Assembly: GCA_036262035.1 (NCBI GenBank)
Contig: DATAJS010000013.1
Location: 372,001-436,000, forward strand
Reading direction: 5' to 3'
DNA length: 64,000 nt
Source of the DNA: Burkholderiales bacterium
GTDB taxonomy: Bacteria > Pseudomonadota > Gammaproteobacteria > Burkholderiales > SG8-41
Of the stretch, positions 53,397 to 60,244 are shown piece after piece (positions within the stretch are counted from its first letter, which is position 1; every line of letters starts with the position of its first letter). A program made the translations under genes and the position numbers. The notes below the pieces were generated by a model. That model was given only the letters and a program-made list of their open reading frames with translations. It did not search any database and was not told the origin of the DNA.

Positions 53397-54632
53397 ATGA
53401 CCGTGCGACTGGCCTACAACCTCAAGCTCCTCGCGCAGCACACCGCCGGCGGCGCGCCGAACCTCGGCGAAGGCATGGCGATGAAGATCAAGGACGGCCG
53501 GCGCTACATGTACATCGCCCACGAGCACGGGCCGGCGGCGTTCTCGATCTTCGACGTCACCGAGCCGACCGAACCGAAGATGCTCTGGCAACTGCCGCTG
53601 CCTCACGCGCGAGTGCGCGGCAACTCGCTCGCGATGCGCGGCGACCTGCTGCTGATGGCCTACCAGGCCTACGACCCGGGCGGCAAGCCCGCGGGCTTCC
53701 AGGTCTACGACATCTCGAAGCCGGCCGAGCCGCGCGAGATCGCGTTCTACGACCTGTCGGGCGCGGACAATCACTCGGTCGGCGTGCACTACCTCTCGTT
53801 CATGGACGGCCGCTACGCGCATATCTGCGCGTCGCATCCGGATTTCGAGCCGAACCACAAGGACGACAATCAGTTCTACCAGATCATCGACCTCGCGAAT
53901 CCGTCGAAGCCGATCGAGGTCGGGCGCTGGTGGATCCCCGGCCAGCGCAAGGGCGACGACGCGCCGCCGCTGGAGCATCACGTGCCGCCGGCGATCCATT
54001 TCGGCATGCGGCCGCATCACACGCTGTGCTATCCCGAGCGGCCGGACCGCGCCTACATCGGCTACATCGACGCCGGGATCGTGATCCTCGACATCGCGGA
54101 CAAGGGGCATCCTAAGCTCATCAGCCGGCTCGACTACCATCCGCCCTTCCCCGGGTTCACGCACACGGTGCTGCCGCTGTTCGAGCGCGAGCTGCTCGTG
54201 GTCACCGACGAAGCGACCGGCGACGAGGGCGTCGACTGGCCGAAGCGCTGCTGGATCGTGGACGCGCGGCTGGAAACGAATCCGGTGATCATCTCGAGCC
54301 TGCCCACGCCGCAGGATTTCGGCAGGCTGCACACCGAAGGCGGCCGCATCGGCGCGCACAACATTCACGAGAACGAGCCCGAGCCGGGCAGCGCCAAGCT
54401 CCAGAACACGGTGGTGTCCACGTGGTTCAGCGCGGGCGTGCGCGCTTACGACATCTCGGATCCCTATCGGCCCGAAGAGATCGCGGCTTTCCTGCCGGAA
54501 ACACCGACGGGCCAGCGCGGCTCCCGGATCAGCGACGTGTTCGTCGACGACCGCTCGATCATCTACGCCGCCGATCGCGCAAAGGGCGGGCTCTACGTGC
54601 TGGAGTACCAGGGCAAGAAACCTCTGAACTAA
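53397..54632 (+). CDS. LVIVD-repeat beta-propeller-like protein
   Basis: A 411-residue protein built from repeated units in which a strand ends in an Asp-rich turn of the LVIVD-repeat type, for example FSIFDVTEPTEP, FQVYDISKPAEP, YQIIDLANPSKP, GIVILDIADKGHP and VRAYDISDPYRPEE. Such repeats form beta-propellers and are usually secreted, but no signal peptide is visible here. ACAACGGAGAACATCG precedes the ATG. The small membrane-protein gene follows 9 bases downstream. Function unknown. Confidence 0.8.
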   Translation: MTVRLAYNLKLLAQHTAGGAPNLGEGMAMKIKDGRRYMYIAHEHGPAAFSIFDVTEPTEPKMLWQLPLPHARVRGNSLAMRGDLLLMAYQAYDPGGKPAGFQVYDISKPAEPREIAFYDLSGADNHSVGVHYLSFMDGRYAHICASHPDFEPNHKDDNQFYQIIDLANPSKPIEVGRWWIPGQRKGDDAPPLEHHVPPAIHFGMRPHHTLCYPERPDRAYIGYIDAGIVILDIADKGHPKLISRLDYHPPFPGFTHTVLPLFERELLVVTDEATGDEGVDWPKRCWIVDARLETNPVIISSLPTPQDFGRLHTEGGRIGAHNIHENEPEPGSAKLQNTVVSTWFSAGVRAYDISDPYRPEEIAAFLPETPTGQRGSRISDVFVDDRSIIYAADRAKGGLYVLEYQGKKPLN

Positions 54633-54641
54633 AAACGAACC

Positions 54642-55097
54642 ATGAGTAACGGGCACGAAGACATGAGCAGCCTGAATCCGTATGCACCGCCCACCGCCAG
54701 CGTCGACGCCCGCGAAAGCGAGCGAGCCCCGGCGCTGTGGAACCCGAACTCGGCGGGGCTGTGGAGTCTGCTCTTCACGCCCGTATTCGGCTCCGTCCTG
54801 CTGCTCAAGAACTGGCGGGAGATCGGGGCGGACGACAAGGTGCGCAGCGCCCGGATCTGGCTCGTCGTGAGCATCGTCATAATGGTGCCGGCCCTGGTCG
54901 TCGGCCTGATCGGCTTCGTCTATCTCATGGTCGGGTATTTTGCGTCGCAGAAGCCGCAGGCGACGTTCGTCAAGGAGCGCTGGGGTGACGACTATCCGCG
55001 CAAGCCCTGGGGCGCGCCGCTGCTCATCGCCTTCGGCTGCTGGCTCGCGGTAGCGGTCGCGCTGGTCCTGGTCGTCACCGGACTGGCGGCCCGCTGA
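54642..55097 (+). CDS. Small membrane protein with two or three helices
   Basis: A 151-residue protein. It begins with an NPYAPPTASVD segment after a short polar head, then hydrophobic helices around 42-56, 72-99 and 124-149 separated by polar loops. The NPYAPP opening is common in small bacterial membrane proteins without assigned function. It probably shares a transcript with the LVIVD-repeat gene, 9 bases upstream. The ATG at 54642 has no clear ribosome site, so coupling to that gene is possible. Confidence 0.75.
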   Translation: MSNGHEDMSSLNPYAPPTASVDARESERAPALWNPNSAGLWSLLFTPVFGSVLLLKNWREIGADDKVRSARIWLVVSIVIMVPALVVGLIGFVYLMVGYFASQKPQATFVKERWGDDYPRKPWGAPLLIAFGCWLAVAVALVLVVTGLAAR

Positions 55098-55108
55098 ACC
55101 CGGCGCGG

Positions 55109-55831
55109 CTATCTGCCGCTCAACGCCATCATCTCAGGGTAATGGTAGACATCCGATTTGGCCGGCGTATTCAGTGACGCCGCGACCATCGCCTTCGCGA
55201 TCTGCCCGACCGTGATCGATTTGTATTTCGCGGGCGTCATGAACGAGAACAGAGGCAGCACTTTCGCGAGCAGCCACGGTGTGTGCTGCGATCCGAGGAT
55301 CATCGCCGGACGAAAGATGCTCACGACGGCCGGACCGCTCTCTTTCACGGCTTCCTCGGCCTCGCCTTTCACACGCGCGTAGCGCGGCATGCCCGCGGCG
55401 CCCGATCCGGTCGCCGACGCGGCGGGATCGGCGCCGACGGCGGACATGAACGCCAGGTGCTGCACTCGCCCCGATGCCTTAAGCCCTCGCGCAAAGCCCG
55501 CGTTCAATTGCACGTCGACCGCGCGATGCTCGTCGATCGTGAGCTTTGCGGTACCGGCTCCGACGCCCAACACGCTCAACCCGACGACGTCGCCTTCGAG
55601 CGAACGGATAGCCTCTCTGGTCGCGGCTTCCAGGCCGGCCGGATCCATCGCGGGAACGAGCGTCTCGCGCAGCTCGACGCGCGCATCGCGCGCCATCGCG
55701 ACCTGATCGGGCTGCGAACGACGCACCAGGGTCACGATTTGGTTGAACGACCCGTTGCGAAGCAGCTCCTCGATCAGCGCGTTCCCGACCGATCCCGATG
55801 CGCCGAGAACCACAGCCGCTCGCGGGCTCAC
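55109..55831 (-). CDS. Atypical SDR/NAD(P)-binding protein (HTATIP2-like)
   Basis: A 240-residue NAD(P)H-binding protein of the atypical SDR type. The cofactor motif is VLGASGSVGNALIEELL (GxxGxxG). It has no YxxxK at the classical site, although RYARVKGEAEEAVKES holds a Tyr and a Lys in a similar context. It starts with GTG at 55831, overlapping the methyltransferase remnant stop as GTGA. Relatives include HTATIP2/TIP30-like and semialdehyde-binding proteins. Role unknown. Confidence 0.8.
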   Translation of the reverse strand: MSPRAAVVLGASGSVGNALIEELLRNGSFNQIVTLVRRSQPDQVAMARDARVELRETLVPAMDPAGLEAATREAIRSLEGDVVGLSVLGVGAGTAKLTIDEHRAVDVQLNAGFARGLKASGRVQHLAFMSAVGADPAASATGSGAAGMPRYARVKGEAEEAVKESGPAVVSIFRPAMILGSQHTPWLLAKVLPLFSFMTPAKYKSITVGQIAKAMVAASLNTPAKSDVYHYPEMMALSGR

Positions 55832-55944
55832 GAGCGCCTTATGAAGTCGAGCGTCTCGATGTCATAGCCGCCGGGCGCCGGGTGAACGGCGACGCGCTCG
55901 TCCCACAGCGCGCGGTTGGTCTCGCGCCAATCGTTCTCGGCCAT
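55828..55944 (-). pseudogene. Truncated class I methyltransferase (N-terminal remnant)
   Basis: A 38-residue frame resembling only the extreme N-terminus of SAM-dependent methyltransferases: NDWRETNRALWDERVAVH followed by PGGYDIETLDF, a common opening (NrAlWDeRv.vH...YD). The body with the SAM-binding motifs is absent. The frame ends in GTGA shared with the NAD(P)-binding gene. I read it as the stub of a deleted gene, found too short for standard gene calling. Confidence 0.6.
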
Positions 55945-55960
55945 CACACGAGCGCGACTT

Positions 55961-56779
55961 TCATCGCTTCCATCCGATCCAGTTGCAAATGCCGCGGCCC
56001 ATGACGAGCTCGAGGTCGCGCCCGTGCAGCCACGGCAGCTCTTCGGTGAACAGCGTCACGCACTCGCGCCACGGGCACGGCATGCGCGTGATGTCGGTGC
56101 CCCAGAACCAGCGCTCGGGGCCGAACGCGTCGTAGAGCCGGTGCAGCTTGTCGTGGATATCGCGGAACGGGTACGGCTCGTCGGAGTAGCTGGGCGCGCC
56201 TGTGGCCTTCATGGCGACGTTGGGATATTTCGCGAGCGCCAGCACTTCCTCGAGATTCGCCCACCGCTCCGGATTCGGCGGGGGCCCGCTGGGTCGGCCC
56301 AGATGATCGAGGATGAGCTTCAGGTTCGGATGCCGTTCCGCCACCTCGGCGACCTTCGGCAGGAAACGCGCGGCCATCAGTGCGATCGGCAGGCCCGCCT
56401 TCTCCGCCGCCGGCCAGAGCCAATCGACGGTGCCGTCGGTCAGCCACGTGCGCTGATGCGGTTCGTTGAACGTGAACCGCAGGCCGAGCATCCCCGGACG
56501 TTGCTTCCACGTGTCGATGAGCCCGCGGCTCTCCGGCTTGTCGAGCGCGAAGTTGCCGAGGATGGCGAACTTGTCGGGGTGCTGACGCGCCGCTTCGATA
56601 CAGAGCTCGTTCGCGTTGGGATCCCACGGCATGTGCGGCGTGAGGATCGCCGCATCGACCCCGCCGGCCTTCATTTCGGCGAGCGCTTCGTCCTTCAAAT
56701 AGTGTGGCACCTGCCGGTGCCAGGGGCTGGTCGGGTTACCTGCATTCCAGAGGTGGATCTGCGCATCGACGATCAGCAT
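55961..56779 (-). CDS. Amidohydrolase-2 family metal-dependent hydrolase
   Basis: A 272-residue amidohydrolase-2 protein. The N-terminal motif is VDAQIHLW, with Gln replacing the first metal His, as in the family member at 3596; the mid-barrel His is in ILDHLGRP and the late Asp in FWGTDITR. Relatives include 4-sulfomuconolactone hydrolase and 2-pyrone-4,6-dicarbaldehyde lactonase. AAAGGAG precedes the ATG. The methyltransferase remnant follows 16 bases downstream of its stop. Confidence 0.88.
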   Translation of the reverse strand: MLIVDAQIHLWNAGNPTSPWHRQVPHYLKDEALAEMKAGGVDAAILTPHMPWDPNANELCIEAARQHPDKFAILGNFALDKPESRGLIDTWKQRPGMLGLRFTFNEPHQRTWLTDGTVDWLWPAAEKAGLPIALMAARFLPKVAEVAERHPNLKLILDHLGRPSGPPPNPERWANLEEVLALAKYPNVAMKATGAPSYSDEPYPFRDIHDKLHRLYDAFGPERWFWGTDITRMPCPWRECVTLFTEELPWLHGRDLELVMGRGICNWIGWKR

Positions 56780-56812
56780 GTGCTCTCCTTTGCATTAGGG
56801 TATCTCGATCAA

Positions 56813-56904
56813 GTCATCGCGAGGAGCGAAGCGACGTGGCGATCTCGTGGCGCACGCAGCGGACGCTCCGGGATTGCTTCGTCGCTTGCGCTCCTCGCAA
56901 TGAC
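56813..56904. repeat. Interspersed palindromic repeat GTCATTGCGAGGAGC-type
   Basis: A 92-bp element whose ends are near-perfect inverted copies. The left arm starts GTCATCGCGAGGAGCGAAGC and the right arm, read on the minus strand, starts GTCATTGCGAGGAGCGCAAG. Arms are about 34 bases with a short central region. Such GTCATTGCGAGGAGCG palindromes are known as widespread small mobile or MITE-like intergenic repeats in proteobacteria. It lies between the Bug gene ending at 56982 and the amidohydrolase starting at 56779. Confidence 0.75.
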
Positions 56905-56981
56905 ATTCAACGCGAGCAGCGCGTGGCTCCCCGGCATGAACCCGAACTCGACCGCGCCACGCAGACGTCTTGTCGGTTGTG

Positions 56982-57968
56982 TTATTCGGGTCGGATGCCT
57001 GCACCCGAAATTATTTTCGCGAACTGCGCCGTGTTGGTGCGCATGAACTCCGCAAACTCTTGAGGCGAGCTTGCCACCGTTTCGTAGCCCAGCTCGAACA
57101 TCCGCTGGCGCACCTCCGGCAAAGCGAACACCGCGGCGATCTCGCGATGGAGCCGTTGAATGATCTCGCTCGGCGTGCCCGTCGGGACCAGAAAGCCCTG
57201 CCACCCCACCATATTGAATCCCGGCACGGTCTCGGCGACGGTCGGCATGTCGGGCAGAATCGTCGAACGCTGCGCGCTCGACACCGCGAGCGCGCGGGTC
57301 TTGCCTGCTTTGATGTGAGGCAGCGACGTCGCGATGACGTCGAACTGCATCTGAATCTGTCCCCCGATCAGATCGGCCATCGCCTGCGGGCCGCCTTTGT
57401 ACGAGACGTACAGGAGCTTGATGCCGGTCTGTTTCTGGAGCAGCTCACCCGCAAGGTGACCCGGCGAACCGGTACCCGCCGAGCCGTAGGTCAGCTGGCC
57501 CGAACGCGCTTTTGCGAAGGTGATGAAATCGGCCGTCGTCTTCACCGGCAGCGACGGATGCACCACGAGCAGGAAGTGGACTGCGACGGTCTGCGTGACC
57601 GGCGTAAAGCTCTTCGCGGCGTCGTACGAGAGCTTGTACATGCTCGGGTTGATCGCTAGCGCAGTCGCGCCGAGCAACACCGTATAGCCATCCGCCGGCG
57701 CTCTGACGGCCAGCTCGGTGCCGATGATGCTGTTAGCGCCGCCGCGATTGTCGATGACCACGCTCTGACCGAGCCGCTCCGAGATCTTCGGACTGACGAT
57801 CCGCCCCACCACATCCGGCGACGAGCCCGCGATGTAGGGAACGATCCAGCGGATCGGGCGATTCGGGTAGGTCTGCGCACCGGAATCGTTCGCGAGAATG
57901 CCGATTCCCCACAGGCTCACGAACAACCCGACGGCTCGAAGAGACTGGCGCGCTGCGTATGCGTCCAT
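56982..57968 (-). CDS. Bug/TctC-family periplasmic solute receptor
   Basis: A 328-residue Bug-family receptor with a signal peptide ending near SGAQTYP. It has YPNRPIRWIVPYIAGSSPD, a VIDNRGGANSIIG loop, PADGYT and LYVSYKGG, and ends in FAKIISGAGIRP. GGGGAGGGG precedes the ATG at 57968; the frame further upstream is unrelated sequence. It is the third gene of a unit with the lactonase and ThuA-domain genes, 25 bases after the latter, hinting at a sugar-acid-like ligand. Confidence 0.92.
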   Translation of the reverse strand: MDAYAARQSLRAVGLFVSLWGIGILANDSGAQTYPNRPIRWIVPYIAGSSPDVVGRIVSPKISERLGQSVVIDNRGGANSIIGTELAVRAPADGYTVLLGATALAINPSMYKLSYDAAKSFTPVTQTVAVHFLLVVHPSLPVKTTADFITFAKARSGQLTYGSAGTGSPGHLAGELLQKQTGIKLLYVSYKGGPQAMADLIGGQIQMQFDVIATSLPHIKAGKTRALAVSSAQRSTILPDMPTVAETVPGFNMVGWQGFLVPTGTPSEIIQRLHREIAAVFALPEVRQRMFELGYETVASSPQEFAEFMRTNTAQFAKIISGAGIRPE

Positions 57969-57993
57969 GTTCCCCTCCCCCCAAGTGAAGCTG

Positions 57994-58800
57994 CTATGCC
58001 ATGCCCCACGCGATCCCGTTGCGCAGAAGCCGGTTGAACGCGTCGCTCTCCCACGGTGCGCGGAATGTCGCGGGGAGCGTGTCCGACGCGCCGGGGGTCC
58101 GGCCTTCGCGCGAGGCGGGATTGTGGCAATGGCCGAGCGCGAAATAGGCCACGCCGCCCGCGCCGACGTCGCGCGTGTAGCCGAGTACGCGCGTCCTGCC
58201 GTCGGGCTGCAGCGAAGTATCGGCGCCGTAGAGCGGACCGACACTTTGCGAGACGGCCTTCCCGCCGTAGTCGGCGGTGAGCAATATCCGCATCGATCCC
58301 GGGTCCTGGAGCTCGATGAAATAGGGCTCGTCCTCGATCTCGAACGATCCGCCGAGCCCCTGGGTCAGCGGGTGATCGGCGTCTTTCACGTCGACGCGGA
58401 ACTTGCACAGCGCCGGATGCGTGAGGAAGAAGCTCCCGAGCAGCGCGTGATGCTCGGTCTTGACCGTGCGGCGCTGGCGCACGCCTTCCACCTTCTGCGC
58501 GCGGCCGCCGCTCGTGCCGTGCAGGCCCAGCCAGTGTCCGCCGCCTTCCATCCAGGTCCGGATCGCGTCGCACTGCGCGGCATTCGGATAGGGGCCGGCG
58601 ACGTACGTGATCAGCAGCCGGCTGACCGGCAGCCACTTCTCGACGTCCTCGAAGTCGCTGGCGACCGACGCCTGAACGTCCTGTTCGGCCAGCAGCCCGA
58701 GCAACCGCAGGCGCGCGTGGTCGTGGTCGTGCCCGGCGCTGGAGCCGACCGGAAAACCGCCGGCAACGACGTGCGCCCGGCGCGGCTTTTGTTCCGTCAT
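57994..58800 (-). CDS. ThuA-like domain protein (PF06283)
   Basis: A 268-residue ThuA-fold protein, a class I glutamine-amidotransferase-like fold without the usual catalytic triad. Signs are VAGGFPVGSSAGHDHDHARL, ITYVAGPYP, GGGHWLGLHGTSGG, KTEHHALLGSF, HPLTQGL, EPYFIEL and AYFALGHCHNP. Such proteins are found with sugar catabolic genes, including trehalose and 3-keto-sugar utilisation. It lies 28 bases after the lactonase gene and 25 before the Bug gene. Catalytic role not established. Confidence 0.87.
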   Translation of the reverse strand: MTEQKPRRAHVVAGGFPVGSSAGHDHDHARLRLLGLLAEQDVQASVASDFEDVEKWLPVSRLLITYVAGPYPNAAQCDAIRTWMEGGGHWLGLHGTSGGRAQKVEGVRQRRTVKTEHHALLGSFFLTHPALCKFRVDVKDADHPLTQGLGGSFEIEDEPYFIELQDPGSMRILLTADYGGKAVSQSVGPLYGADTSLQPDGRTRVLGYTRDVGAGGVAYFALGHCHNPASREGRTPGASDTLPATFRAPWESDAFNRLLRNGIAWGMA

Positions 58801-58828
58801 CGCATCACCTCCCTCGAATCAAAGGGAC

Positions 58829-59875
58829 TTACGGCAGCCTGACGAACTCGATCCAGTTCGGTCCAGCTCCGGTCGGGTAATCCGCGAGCTTGGTGAGCGC
58901 GCCGGTTTCCGGATCGATCCGATACGAGCTCAGGCTGTTCGTTTGCTGACCCGCCGCGACGAGATACCGTCCGAACGGATCGATGTTGAAGCCGCGCGGC
59001 TCTTTGGCCACCGGGACATGACCGGCCGGCGTCACGTGCCCCGTCACTGCATCGACGCGGAAGATGGCGAGCGTCAACGGGTGCCGCCCCGAGGCGTACA
59101 GCCACTTGCCGTCCGGCGTCAAATGAATGTCGGCGGCGCGCACGATGCGCCCCTTCTCGAACTCCGGCGGCACGGTGCTCGAGACCTGGAGCTCGGTCAA
59201 GGCGCCGGTGCGTGCGTCGTAGCCGTAGGTATAGAGCGAGCCGTCGTATTCGTTCAGCAGGTACATGAAACGGTAATTCGGATGGAACACGAAATGGCGC
59301 GGCCCTGCCTTGGGCTGGACGTGCACCGGCGGGAGCGGATCGGGATCGAAGAGCCCGGTCGCGGCGTCGAACGCGTAGCGCACCATCGCGTCCCCGTCGC
59401 AGCTCGCGACGAATGCGAAACGGTTCGACGGGTCCGGCAGGATCGAATGGGTCTTGGGCGGCGTGCGTATGACCTGATGCGGCGGCTGCACGTGACCGTG
59501 CGGACCGATCGCGGCTACGCTGATCCACCCGGTGCGGCGGCCCTCTTTCTCCGATTCCGGGTTATACGCGCCGAGCAGGAACCGGCCCGTGCGGTCGGTG
59601 CTGATGTAAGGCGCGCTGTTCGGCGCGGGCGCGTTCCCGAGGTGGGTCAACGTCCCGTTCGCGCCGTCGATCGCGAAGCTCGCGATCGAGTACGGCTCGG
59701 TGCGCAGCGCGATGAACAGGAACCGGCGATCCGGGCTCACGGCCATCGGCATCGCCTTGCCGGCGACGGAGACGTCCTGAACCTTGTTCAGCTCTCCGCT
59801 CGGGTTCATGCGGTAGACCGATATCTGCTTCGCATCCTGCTGCGACACGTAAACGTAGAGTCCGCTTTCCGCCAT
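58829..59875 (-). CDS. Lactonase-family seven-bladed beta-propeller protein
   Basis: A 348-residue lactonase-family protein of the 6-phosphogluconolactonase (Pgl/YbhE) type. Repeated blade segments include MAVSPDRRFLFIALR, APYISTDRTGRFLLGAY, RHFVFHPNYRFMYLLNE, DIHLTPDGKWLYASGR and FNIDPFGRYLVAAG. It has no signal peptide. With the ThuA-like and Bug genes downstream it suggests uptake and hydrolysis of a sugar lactone, an inference from context. It is divergent from the small gene at 59980. Confidence 0.9.
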   Translation of the reverse strand: MAESGLYVYVSQQDAKQISVYRMNPSGELNKVQDVSVAGKAMPMAVSPDRRFLFIALRTEPYSIASFAIDGANGTLTHLGNAPAPNSAPYISTDRTGRFLLGAYNPESEKEGRRTGWISVAAIGPHGHVQPPHQVIRTPPKTHSILPDPSNRFAFVASCDGDAMVRYAFDAATGLFDPDPLPPVHVQPKAGPRHFVFHPNYRFMYLLNEYDGSLYTYGYDARTGALTELQVSSTVPPEFEKGRIVRAADIHLTPDGKWLYASGRHPLTLAIFRVDAVTGHVTPAGHVPVAKEPRGFNIDPFGRYLVAAGQQTNSLSSYRIDPETGALTKLADYPTGAGPNWIEFVRLP

Positions 59876-59979
59876 GTCTCGCCTTTCTTGTGCGCTTCGG
59901 GGAGTTTTCAGAGACTGTGTGTCACCATACCATGATCGGCCCCGGCCACGACTCGATCCAACTTCCAGGAAAACGCGCC

Positions 59980-60186
59980 ATGCCCATATCAGACCTTTCC
60001 GACGCCGACATCGATGCCGTGTACGCGACCATCTCGAAAGCGCACGGCATCGACATCCTGAAAGCCGACCGCCGGGCGAAGCTGCTCGAGCAGGAGAAGG
60101 CCGGCAAGATCTCGGTCGACGTCGTCTTCGGCGAGATCTTCATCACCAGCCCCGGCGGGCGGATGCTGCGCGTCAAGAAGCAATGA
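59980..60186 (+). CDS. Small soluble protein of unknown function
   Basis: A 68-residue charged protein with no recognised motif and no membrane segment; sequence includes SDADIDAVYATISKAHGIDI and GEIFITSPGGRMLRVKK. The ATG at 59980 is used because CCAGGA lies 10 bases before it; an in-frame start at 59890 is upstream of the divergent lactonase region and less likely. A palindromic repeat pair separates it from the symporter gene. It may be co-transcribed with it. Confidence 0.6.
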   Translation: MPISDLSDADIDAVYATISKAHGIDILKADRRAKLLEQEKAGKISVDVVFGEIFITSPGGRMLRVKKQ

Positions 60187-60194
60187 GCGGAGGT

Positions 60195-60229
60195 GGGGTC
60201 TGACCCCGGCTGCTTTGGGGTCAGACCCC
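60195..60229. repeat. Paired GGGGTC-palindrome repeat
   Basis: Two 13-base palindromic units, GGGGTCTGACCCC (60195-60207) and GGGGTCAGACCCC (60217-60229), separated by 9 bases. They are near-identical and mutually inverted, so either could also form a larger hairpin. This unit is a recurrent intergenic repeat in many bacterial genomes. Here it fills the gap before the symporter-fusion gene and could affect its transcription or translation. Confidence 0.75.
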
Positions 60230-60244
60230 GGTTTCCTATCCCCC

